A DNA stretch of 64,000 bases, taken from positions 3,224,001-3,288,000 of the forward strand of contig NZ_CP048031.1 in the NCBI RefSeq assembly GCF_010092445.1, written 5' to 3'. This DNA comes from Shewanella sp. Arc9-LZ. Its GTDB lineage: Bacteria > Pseudomonadota > Gammaproteobacteria > Enterobacterales > Shewanellaceae. This document shows, one piece after another, positions 27,324 through 34,359 of this stretch. Made by a program: the position numbers and the translations under genes. Each line of letters begins with the position of its first letter. The stretch's first letter is position 1. Under the pieces are notes generated by a model, which saw only the letters and a list, made by a program, of their open reading frames with translations, was not told where the DNA came from and made no database searches.

Positions 27324-28775
27324 TTACATACCGCGAAGCTGAATACGCCTTAAAAACTCAGTCATCACTCGGTCATAGACTAAATCACCTAAAAACAAAT
27401 CCTCAACGCCATGGTCGATACTCGGATTGTCATTGACTTCAATCACATAAGCCTTACCGTCGATTTCTTTTAAGTCGACGCCATACAAGCCAGCACCAAT
27501 TAAATTAGACGCTTTAACCGCTGCATCGACAATATTTTGTGGCACCATCTTCAAATCGATACAGTCAAAATCACCACTGCTAACACGACCACTTTGATGA
27601 TGTTGGTAAATCTGCCAATGACCACGACTCATAAAGTAACGACAGGCATAAATAGGTTGGCGATTTAGCACGCCGATACGCCAGTCATAATCGGTTGGCA
27701 TAAACGCCTGCGTTAAAATTAGCGCACTGTGCTCAAAGATTATCGCTGCTTGTTCAAGTAAAGTTTCACGGTCTTTAACTTTAACCACCCCGAGCGAAAA
27801 TGCGCCGTCGGGTACTTTAAGTACAATTGGTAACCCTATGGTGTTAATAACATTATCGGCCCAGTTTTTATCTGAGGCTTTAAAGATTAAACTCTTGGGT
27901 ACGGGCACTTTATGCTTGTTTAATAGTTCGGTTAAAAACACCTTATTAGTGCACTTCATAATGGATTCAGGATCATCCATTACCACTAGCCCAAGTTGCT
28001 CAGCCGCTTTAGCAAACCGATAAGTAAAGTTGCTGATATTAGTGGTTGAGCGAATAAACAAACCATCAAATTCACTTAACCGAGCCAGATCATGAGAACC
28101 AATTTGGACTAAATCCATGCCAATACGATTAGCCGACTTAGTAAATAACTTTAACGCGGCTTTATCTGATGGCGGCATTTTCTCATGCTCATCCACCAGC
28201 ATGGCAATTTCGTAACGATAACGTTTCGACGGTTTCGGTAAACGCCATACTTTTTGTGAAAACACTTCAAGATACTTGGCAAATAAATCTTGTTCAGGCT
28301 CGGTTAAATCTTGAAACGCAGCAGGCTCAATGGTGTTAACTTGCCATTTACCTGACATTTTTAACAAATTCACCTGCAATACAGGCACAGTAAAGCGTTC
28401 AAATATTTTACGCGCAAGCTTGTCTAGCAACGGATTATCACAATAGCCAAAATACAGCTTCATGCTGATTTCATTCACCGTCTCTGGCAGCTTATCTAAG
28501 CCTGATTGCGGCAAACTAAAAAAACGGTCCTGAGATAAATCATTAATGGTCATTACCCGAGGGATCACGCGATGCCCACGGGCTTCCGCCATTAACGAGC
28601 AGTAATAACCTGTGCTTAAATAGTCATAACTACGACACAAGTTAATCACTTGCATGGCGCTTTGATCTGCAAATGCACCCATTTCTAAATAATCATGAAC
28701 CGTGACCATATGGTCACTGGGCAAATAGGGACGCCAATCATTAACATCGTCGGTGACAATTAAAAAATGAGCCAT
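27324..28775 (-). CDS. RimK-like ATP-grasp ligase with RLAN N-terminal domain
   Basis: This 483-residue protein combines an N-terminal RimK-like-ATPgrasp-associated (RLAN) domain, about residues 1-150 with LCRSYDYLSTGYYCSLMAEARGHRV, with a C-terminal ATP-grasp domain. The ATP-grasp part includes LPIVLKVPDGAFSLGVVKV, DWRIGVLNRQPIYACRYFM and EVNDNPSIDHGVED (metal ligands). ATP-grasp ligases of this clade join amino acids or peptides to a carboxylate. Target unknown. It is divergent, over 75 bp, from a GNAT-C39 peptidase fusion, a recurring partnership in gammaproteobacteria that comparative studies interpret as a peptide-modification system. Confidence 0.88.
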   Translation of the reverse strand: MAHFLIVTDDVNDWRPYLPSDHMVTVHDYLEMGAFADQSAMQVINLCRSYDYLSTGYYCSLMAEARGHRVIPRVMTINDLSQDRFFSLPQSGLDKLPETVNEISMKLYFGYCDNPLLDKLARKIFERFTVPVLQVNLLKMSGKWQVNTIEPAAFQDLTEPEQDLFAKYLEVFSQKVWRLPKPSKRYRYEIAMLVDEHEKMPPSDKAALKLFTKSANRIGMDLVQIGSHDLARLSEFDGLFIRSTTNISNFTYRFAKAAEQLGLVVMDDPESIMKCTNKVFLTELLNKHKVPVPKSLIFKASDKNWADNVINTIGLPIVLKVPDGAFSLGVVKVKDRETLLEQAAIIFEHSALILTQAFMPTDYDWRIGVLNRQPIYACRYFMSRGHWQIYQHHQSGRVSSGDFDCIDLKMVPQNIVDAAVKASNLIGAGLYGVDLKEIDGKAYVIEVNDNPSIDHGVEDLFLGDLVYDRVMTEFLRRIQLRGM

Positions 28776-28850
28776 AAATATCTGTTGCCTCTTGTGCGGT
28801 TTAGCGCGTAAATTAAGCCACTATCATGTTTTGCCAACTCGAGCCGACTC

Positions 28851-29945
28851 ATGCTTATTCGTCAAGCGACCCCCAGCGATTTACCGCAACTAAACCACAT
28901 CGAAAACAATGCATTTAGTGGCGATAAAATCAGTTCTCGGCAGATGAAACGCTTTCTCAATTCACCTCTGGACAGCTTATTAGTGGCCGAAATAGACGGC
29001 ACACTTGCAGGCTATGCTCTGGTGCTATTTCATCGAGGCACTCGGCTAGCTAGGCTTTACTCTATTGCCGTTGCAAGCGAATTTAGAGGTCGCAACATTG
29101 CCTTCGAACTGGTCACACAATGTGAGCACACAGTAGTCGAACGTGGTTTCATTACATTACGCCTAGAAGTGCGAAACGACAATATCGCTGCCAAAAATCT
29201 TTATTTAAAAATGGGTTATAAAGTCCTAAAAACCTTAGTGCATTATTATGACGACTTGGCTGATGGCGTGCGCATGCACAAACGCCTAGACCCACCAGGG
29301 CCAAGCAAAGTCATCAAGATGCCTTTGTATGTACAAACCACCCCATTTACCTGTGGCGCGGCCTGCTTAATGATGGCCATGAGTGCGGTAAAGCCGCAAT
29401 ATAATCCAAGTCGAGTTGATGAGCTGAGCATCTGGCGCGAAGCCACCACTATTTTTATGACCAGCGGCCACGGCGGTTGCAGTGTTCATGGCTTAGCCTT
29501 AGCAGCGATTAAGCGTGGCTTACAAATTGAAATGTACAGCCAATCAACCTCGGTTCCTTTTATTGATAGCGTCCGTGACAGCAATAAAAAAGCCGTCATC
29601 ACCATTGTGCATGACGATTTTTGCCAACAGCTGATTTCGCAAGGTGTTGAGATACACAACGCGGCACCTACACTGGTTCAAATTAAACATTGGATTGACA
29701 GCGGTTATGCCGTTTTGCTGATGATAAGTACTTATCGCTTTAATGGCGAGAAAGGCCCACATTGGGTGGTATTAAGCGGTTACAACGAGCAGTTCATGTT
29801 TATTCACGACCCATTTGTTGAAGCACAAAAAGATGCGATTAACGCGGCGTATGTGCCGATTAGTCAGTCAGAGCTGGCGCAAGTGATGCAGTATGGGAAG
29901 CAGAAACAGGTTTCTTGTTTAGTGGTTAAATCATCTTTGGCTTAA
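28851..29945 (+). CDS. GNAT acetyltransferase fused to C39-like peptidase
   Basis: This 364-residue protein has two parts. Residues 1-145 form a RimI-like GNAT domain, with LYSIAVASEFRGRNIAFELV as acetyl-CoA-binding motif and LEVRNDNIAAKNLYLKMGYK. Residues 155-364 form a papain-like C39 peptidase domain with Cys168 in TPFTCGAACLMM, His304 in GPHWVVLSGYN and Asp320 in FIHDPF as the likely triad. It is the divergent neighbour of the RLAN ATP-grasp ligase. The pair could ligate, acetylate and cleave peptide substrates; this is inferred from domains. A repeat-rich region begins right after its stop. Confidence 0.88.
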   Translation: MLIRQATPSDLPQLNHIENNAFSGDKISSRQMKRFLNSPLDSLLVAEIDGTLAGYALVLFHRGTRLARLYSIAVASEFRGRNIAFELVTQCEHTVVERGFITLRLEVRNDNIAAKNLYLKMGYKVLKTLVHYYDDLADGVRMHKRLDPPGPSKVIKMPLYVQTTPFTCGAACLMMAMSAVKPQYNPSRVDELSIWREATTIFMTSGHGGCSVHGLALAAIKRGLQIEMYSQSTSVPFIDSVRDSNKKAVITIVHDDFCQQLISQGVEIHNAAPTLVQIKHWIDSGYAVLLMISTYRFNGEKGPHWVVLSGYNEQFMFIHDPFVEAQKDAINAAYVPISQSELAQVMQYGKQKQVSCLVVKSSLA

Positions 29946-29960
29946 GATGGTTAAGCTTTT

Positions 29961-30030
29961 TATGGCCAGCAGCCACAACTGGCTTTTCAAACTGCGTTTG
30001 AATTGAGATCGCAAGGTTGCACCTTGATCA
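29961..30030 (+). repeat. Partial copy of the hairpin-rich island-border element
   Basis: This stretch matches one end of the element at 30143-30480: TATGGCC followed by GGCCAC-like sequence, then GATCGCAAGGTTGCACC. It breaks off where a 45-bp tandem repeat begins. It therefore looks like a truncated or interrupted copy. Confidence 0.7.
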
Positions 30031-30043
30031 GGTCAAATTTACT

Positions 30044-30133
30044 GTCGTTCTGGTAGTGCTGTTGAACTGGAATCCAGCATTATTTCACGTCATTCCGGTA
30101 ATGCTGTGGAGCCGGAATTCAGCTGTTTTTTGT
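30044..30133 (+). repeat. Two 45-bp imperfect tandem repeats with inverted arms
   Basis: Units start at 30044 (GTCGTTCTGG) and 30089 (GTCATTCCGG). Each holds facing arms such as ATTCCGG...CCGGAAT (30092-30098 and 30112-30118), so each can fold into a hairpin. They separate two copies of the border element. Confidence 0.65.
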
Positions 30134-30142
30134 TGTTTGAGC

Positions 30143-30480
30143 TTATGGCCTGCGGCCACTAACGTCGTGGCGCTTCGCCCACACCAGATTAACATCGCAA
30201 GGTTCCACCCTGCACGGGCCAAAAGGGGATCAACAGCAATCCCCTCTTGGATCACCCTTGCCGTTCCGGCAACATTTTCGCTTTTTAACCAAACAACAGC
30301 AGCGAAAAAATTGCGACGGAAATTAACCCAGCTTCTGACCTCGTATTTAGCCATCTTCGGCCTTACTCGAAAATGCTAACACTTCCGATGGTACATCCTG
30401 TACCGCGAAAGCTAAGCTCACATCCATGTGAGCTTCACGCTATTTTCTTCAACGGCCTCAAGTTCAGAGTTGAATTTGGA
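30143..30480 (+). repeat. Hairpin-rich repeat element, left border of accessory island
   Basis: This roughly 330-bp non-coding element recurs in inverted orientation at 34011-34311 with high identity over most of its length. Shared landmarks are CGCAAGGTTCCACCCTGCAC, a strong hairpin at 30219-30250 with arms around AGGGGAT/ATCCCCT, TTGCCG-TTC-CGGCAA, and near the right end CATTTTCTTCAACGG-like sequence (here TATTTTCTTCAACGG). Open frames within it are spurious. It appears to be a REP/MITE-like repeat. Confidence 0.85.
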
Positions 30481-30566
30481 CATTTTCAAGCAAACAAAAC
30501 ACGTTTTAAACAAAAGTGGGTTAGAAATTATCTTTTTATAAAAATTTACCCTGACCCAATCAAATT

Positions 30567-31874
30567 TTATATTTTATCCACCGACTCGGCTTCCGTTGGT
30601 AGTTTAAATATAGAAACGATAGCGCATGCTTCCTCAAGACCTTTAACGTAATAAACATTAGATGCATTTTGTACAAGAGAGTCGCTGTAATATTGCTTAA
30701 AAAAATCGTACATCCATTTATTGCTATCAACAGATAATGAATTGAAGCTACCTTTTTTAATGATCTCGAATTGCTTACGATTCTTTATCTTAATCATGGC
30801 GGCAGGTAAGAAGAATTTGAATAACTCTCTCCCCTTACTTTGGGGTAGAGATGCAAAACAGAAACTTACATAACTGAAAGCTCGCTCAATTTCACGTCCA
30901 TTCATTTTTAGGTGCTTATCAGAACACAAAGAGATAAACATTTCCTGTAACATATTTAATTGAAGTTCATCGCTAGATAGCGGGATATTAAATTCACTAA
31001 TAAAGTTATTGAATAGAAGTTCATATGAGTTTTTTTGGTACTCATTATCTAAAGTTGGTAAATTTGCTTCAATATGAATAAATTTTTCTAAGTATTTAAG
31101 GGAGTCTTCAGTATCAACACCATAAACATTAGATATAATTCTGGATAGTTGTGTCTTATTGTAAGAAATAACAAAAATTACATTTTTAGCGTGGAAAAGG
31201 TGTTTGATTTTTTCTAAAACTTCAACCGCAAAATCTGGTCTACAGCGGTCAAGTTCATCAACGAAAAATACAACTTTTTCGTTCTCAGCGCATACACCTT
31301 CAAGTGCTTTCACGTAATATTGAATGCTATCTTTAGAATTCTCATAAGCCTCAAATTTTTTGTTTATATCAAGTTCAAGAGTACCAAATGCAGCAGAATT
31401 AAATGCATTACCAGCGAATTTTTCAAGATCGGAACTGTCTACCATTCCAGCAGTCAAAGACTTAACAGCTAAATTTGTTCCTAGTTTAACAAGTTCCATC
31501 GCTGTCTTTTTGGTGACACTTTTTAAATGTTCAATTTGTTTTGTATTTTTTGTTTTTAGCCCATTTTTCTGGAAATGATTTTCTACTTCATAGGATATTG
31601 TGGCTCCTATTGACAAAAAAGTGTCGCTTGAAAAATCATTCGAAAATGCATCATAATAAATTGGAATCAATTTATCTGAACATTTTAAATCATGAATTAA
31701 CTGATGGATGAATGATGTTTTTCCTTCTCCCCAAGTGGCATCAATTGCTAGAACAAATCCACCATCAGTATTAGTAAAGATATTTTTAAGATTTACCGCA
31801 AACTCTTCGCGTCCAAAAATATAGCGACTATTATCATTAATTCTTGTCGCATGTTGATTTATTGCTAGTTTCAT
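30567..31874 (-). CDS. KAP-family P-loop NTPase
   Basis: This 435-residue protein is a KAP NTPase. Walker A is ATWGEGKT at 46-53; the usual first Gly is replaced by Ala46. Walker B is VVFFVDELDRC with Asp206 and Glu207, followed by RPDFAVEVLEKIKHLF and VIFVIS, all typical of KAP. The region between the Walker motifs, where many KAP proteins carry membrane helices, is only mildly hydrophobic here, so it is probably soluble or peripheral. KAP NTPases include the phage-exclusion protein PifA and components of anti-phage systems such as Qat. No Qat partner is present. It lies inside an island bracketed by inverted repeats. Confidence 0.9.
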   Translation of the reverse strand: MKLAINQHATRINDNSRYIFGREEFAVNLKNIFTNTDGGFVLAIDATWGEGKTSFIHQLIHDLKCSDKLIPIYYDAFSNDFSSDTFLSIGATISYEVENHFQKNGLKTKNTKQIEHLKSVTKKTAMELVKLGTNLAVKSLTAGMVDSSDLEKFAGNAFNSAAFGTLELDINKKFEAYENSKDSIQYYVKALEGVCAENEKVVFFVDELDRCRPDFAVEVLEKIKHLFHAKNVIFVISYNKTQLSRIISNVYGVDTEDSLKYLEKFIHIEANLPTLDNEYQKNSYELLFNNFISEFNIPLSSDELQLNMLQEMFISLCSDKHLKMNGREIERAFSYVSFCFASLPQSKGRELFKFFLPAAMIKIKNRKQFEIIKKGSFNSLSVDSNKWMYDFFKQYYSDSLVQNASNVYYVKGLEEACAIVSIFKLPTEAESVDKI

Positions 31875-31955
31875 GAGTCCCTCAGAAAATATAACGAGGC
31901 TGTAGAATAACTCTAACAGCCAAATTCAATTACAAAACGAACTTCTTAAATCCAG

Positions 31956-31982
31956 TGATTAATCATGCCACCCATTTTTATG
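31956..31982 (+). repeat. 27-bp direct repeat, copy 1
   Basis: This matches 32676-32702 with one mismatch. It begins TGATTAATCATGCCA and ends ATTTTTATG, and contains the palindrome TGATTAATCA. The two copies lie 720 bp apart and bracket the 134-residue protein gene. Confidence 0.85.
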
Positions 31983-32011
31983 CTTTTGACTAGCCACGAT
32001 ATTCCTTAAGA

Positions 32012-32090
32012 CATGACACGCCGTGATTTGGGGCCGAAGTGAAACGCTAGCGAAACGGAGGTCCCTGCCGAAGGCGACTACACCACCTTG
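32012..32090. other. GC-rich, structured intergenic patch
   Basis: This short patch is clearly more GC-rich than its surroundings and contains the palindrome CGCTAGCG. It lies directly after the stop of the 134-residue gene on the minus strand. It could be a terminator-like RNA structure or a leftover of another element; no attC-type pairing could be drawn. Confidence 0.4.
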
Positions 32091-32495
32091 TTATGGCTTA
32101 GTGACAGTTATATAGAGTGCTACGCAAGAAACCAACAAAGCTAGCCCAGCTATTAAAGTATTTATTCCAGGGTTTACATTAAAGAACTCAACAAACTTAT
32201 CAATTTTACCAAGTTTTGCGTGCCTAACTGCAGCTTCAGTTAAACAATAGCTAATCTTGTCAACTTTCCTGATATAGCCTCTTTGGGACAGTTCATCTAA
32301 TATCAGTTCAAGCCTTTGGTGATCTTCTAGCCCCTCGCCAAACTCAAAAAATATGTTAAGGAGTGTGTAATCTTCAGCAATAGAAGTAGGAGTGATTATC
32401 CAGTCAGGGAGCCTCGCTATCGAATCCCCGTAAGTCGATTTATATCGACGAAATAGATTTTTCACAAACTTATCGATAATTCTTTGATCAATCAT
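32091..32495 (-). CDS. Hypothetical tail-anchored protein with winged-helix-like region
   Basis: This 134-residue protein is not recognised by name. The middle part (about residues 60-97, RLELILDELSQRGYIRKVDKISYCLTEAAV) reads like a winged-helix domain: two helices and then a beta-wing. A single hydrophobic helix at the C-terminus (INTLIAGLALLVSCVALYITV) would anchor it in the inner membrane with the rest in the cytoplasm. It lies 216 bp upstream of the KAP NTPase gene on the same strand and between two 27-bp direct repeats. A sensor or effector role beside the NTPase is conceivable but speculative. Confidence 0.65.
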   Translation of the reverse strand: MIDQRIIDKFVKNLFRRYKSTYGDSIARLPDWIITPTSIAEDYTLLNIFFEFGEGLEDHQRLELILDELSQRGYIRKVDKISYCLTEAAVRHAKLGKIDKFVEFFNVNPGINTLIAGLALLVSCVALYITVTKP

Positions 32496-32913
32496 TGCAC
32501 GTTCTCTGGGCTATAACGTATTAGCGAGAATTCCGATAAACATCCTGAGAAGCCCACCAAAATTTAATTTGAATATAATTTTTATTGATATTTATTAGTA
32601 ATTTATCAGCTTATATTAGCTAAATCAACTCATTAGCGTTTGGAGAAAACCGAGAATTTAGATAACCGAGAATAATGATTAATCATGCCATCCATTTTTA
32701 TGATAATTAACATAACTGCTTTTAAGTTTAATTGCGATAACCTTCTGCTCTATTCAAATATATAAATTGAATGGCAATTATTAACAAACTGAGCGCTAGA
32801 TGGAAAATGGTGAGCAAGGCGGCAAATTCAACACAGCACTAGTGGCTTGATTGATATCAAGCTGGCAATCAGGTGATTGATTTAGTGTTAGTTCTAGCTT
32901 TAGAGATTAAGCC
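32496..32913. other. AT-rich intergenic stretch in the island
   Basis: No gene is seen in these 418 bp. It contains copy 2 of the 27-bp direct repeat (32676-32702) and, just before it, a doubled AACCGAGAAT (about 32648-32671). The promoter of the 134-residue gene must lie at its left end. Confidence 0.5.
32676..32702 (+). repeat. 27-bp direct repeat, copy 2
   Basis: This is the second copy of the repeat at 31956-31982. With one preceding base it forms the 12-bp palindrome ATGATTAATCAT (32675-32686). Confidence 0.85.
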
Positions 32914-33183
32914 TTAACCACACAACCTGCTCTGCCAGTTTGATGCGCCTTGTCGTCGCTTTCGCTCTAAATGTTCATAATATTCCGTTAATGCTGGTAA
33001 AGCCCCTACAGCTCCCTTGAATAATGAACCAAACTCAGTAGTAATTTTTAGCCAGTTGTCAGCAGAAATATTGAGTCTATTGAGAATATCTTGGCTAGTT
33101 GAGCTAATTGCACCGCGTTTATCTTCTCGAATAATTCGCCCGGTATCTTCCACCAACACAATATAGTCTTTAACGCTGAACAT
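32914..33183 (-). pseudogene. C-terminal remnant of a RAYT-like (Y1) transposase
   Basis: The 89 residues match my recollection of the C-terminal end of gammaproteobacterial transposases of the Y1/REP-associated type: FSVKDYIVLVEDTGRIIREDKRG, then LNRLNISADNWLKITTEFGSLFKGAVG and EYYEHLERKRR. Reading upstream, homologous-looking residues (IGL) continue before the first ATG, and a TAA stop then ends the frame. The catalytic HUH/Tyr domain is missing. It is therefore a decayed fragment and not a functional gene. It is relevant because RAYT enzymes mobilise hairpin repeats like those at the island borders. Confidence 0.75.
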
Positions 33184-33256
33184 CAGTCCAATTAGGGTGT
33201 TTTAACAACCAATATAGTTAGATGTTCATATTTTTATCTTGCATGCAATTAGTGTG

Positions 33257-33313
33257 ATTCAACTCTGAACTTGAGGACGTTGAAGAAAATGACGTGAGCT
33301 GGCCATGGATGGC
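33257..33313 (-). repeat. Partial copy of the border element
   Basis: GTTGAAGAAAATGACGTGAG followed by CTGGCCATGGATGGC is shared with 34015-34050. The preceding ATTCAACTCTGAACTTGAGG is shared, inverted, with about 30457-30476. Only one end of the element is present. Confidence 0.8.
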
Positions 33314-33357
33314 ACCACTAAATTAGGACGCGGCTTCTCACTGCCTATCCTTATTAG

Positions 33358-33570
33358 TTATTTGTGTTTTGCACTCCACTTTCTATATGTGTGTTTTGTA
33401 CCCCACTTTCCAGAAATAATCATGACATAAACACCAATTGTAATTATACCAAACATTAATCCTATGAAAGGCGATGAACTCCCAACGAATATAGACATAC
33501 CAAGTGAAGTTCCAAAGCATAAGGTTACAGCACCAAGCGGCGCTCGATTTAGTTTATTGTTTAATTTCAT
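33358..33570 (-). CDS. Small two-helix membrane protein
   Basis: This 70-residue protein begins at ATG 33570, with GAGGAG 6 bases upstream; the open frame extends 15 codons further but without a comparable ribosome site. It has two hydrophobic helices (AVTLCFGTSLGMSIFVG and FIGLMFGIITIGVYVMII) and a basic tail (KWGTKHTYRKWSAKHK). I recognise no family. It lies at the right side of the island, between the partial and full border elements. Confidence 0.55.
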   Translation of the reverse strand: MKLNNKLNRAPLGAVTLCFGTSLGMSIFVGSSSPFIGLMFGIITIGVYVMIISGKWGTKHTYRKWSAKHK

Positions 33571-33615
33571 TTTGGACTCCTCATCAGTGAATTTACTGAG
33601 AATAATCTTAAACAC

Positions 33616-34010
33616 ATAACGTTTTAGTATTTATGCGTTGCGCTGTTTGCAAGGCATAAATCGCTTGTTGGACTTGGCCGATGCCTAGTACAAATTAATT
33701 GGCATACTTCATGCTATAGGAATTTGCTTTTTTTGATGCTGGCTCTGGGCTACAGAGCAGTTTTGAGTTAATTGGTATTGAGTAGTGGGTAAGTTTTTCA
33801 TTGAAATTCCTTTTCATCGTATCTTTCTATCATACATCTTTAAGCTTGGCTGATTCGATGAGGGTTATACACTCAATTGAAGCCTCTGTTGGCTCCGCGC
33901 AGTGGCTTAGTTCAATAGTTTACTGAGCGGTTCTACCGATAAATCCAACTGTTCAAGTTGTTGATTTATATCATCCTACACTTATTCTAAAACGTCCAGC
34001 ATTCAATACA
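33616..34010. other. Intergenic stretch with possible gene debris
   Basis: These 395 bp hold no complete gene. An 8-bp inverted repeat ATTTATGC/GCATAAAT lies near 33630-33660. On the minus strand, codons at 33907-33975 read as a plausible C-terminus (DDINQQLEQLDLSVEPLSKLL) that ends in TAA but is cut by an upstream TAG. It may be the tail of a lost gene. Confidence 0.4.
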
Positions 34011-34311
34011 TTGAGGCCGTTGAAGAAAATGACGTGAGCTGGCCATGGATGGCCCGCTAGCTTTCGAGGGGAAGGGACGCCCCATCGGAAGCGTTAGCAT
34101 TTTCGAATAAGGCCGAAGAACACTAAGACGAAGTTAAAAGCTGGATCAATTTCCGTCGCGACCTTTTCGCTGTTTGAAAATGTTGCCGGAACGGCAGGGG
34201 TGATCCAAGAGGGGATTGCTGTTGATCCCCTCTTGGCCAGTGCAGGGTGGAACCTTGCGATCTTATTTTAAACGAAGTTTGAAAATACCATAGTGGCCGT
34301 AGGCCATATCT
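34011..34311 (-). repeat. Hairpin-rich repeat element, right border of accessory island
   Basis: This is the inverted counterpart of 30143-30480. It includes a perfect 12-bp stem CCAAGAGGGGAT (34205-34216) / ATCCCCTCTTGG (34225-34236) with an 8-nt loop, GTTGCCGGAACGGCAG, and TGCAGGGTGGAACCTTGCGA. It ends with GTGGCCGTAGGCCATA next to the terminator of the M28 peptidase gene. Confidence 0.88.
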
Positions 34312-34313
34312 AA

Positions 34314-34336
34314 TAAAAAAGGAGGCTTTCGCCTCC
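34314..34336 (-). terminator. Rho-independent terminator of the M28 peptidase gene
   Basis: A 6-bp stem GGAGGC (34321-34326) / GCCTCC (34331-34336) with a TTTC loop; on the minus strand it is followed by six T. It lies 23 bp past the peptidase stop. Confidence 0.88.
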
Positions 34337-34359
34337 TCTCTTTATCCAACTAGCTAACA

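Noticed and set aside
30017..30379. Open frames on both strands in the left border element
   Set aside because: They lie wholly in a repeat that recurs inverted elsewhere, with no ribosome site and no protein-like composition.
30567..31874. Qat anti-phage system
   Set aside because: The KAP NTPase is QatA-like only at family level; no QatB, QatC (queC-like) or QatD (TatD-like nuclease) gene is adjacent.
32012..32090. Integron attC site behind the 134-residue gene
   Set aside because: The GC-rich patch is placed like an attC, but no R/L core pair such as GTTRRRY...RYYYAAC with matching arms could be found, and no integrase is present.
29946..34359. Prophage or complete insertion sequence
   Set aside because: No integrase, phage structural or intact transposase gene is present; only a transposase C-terminus remains.
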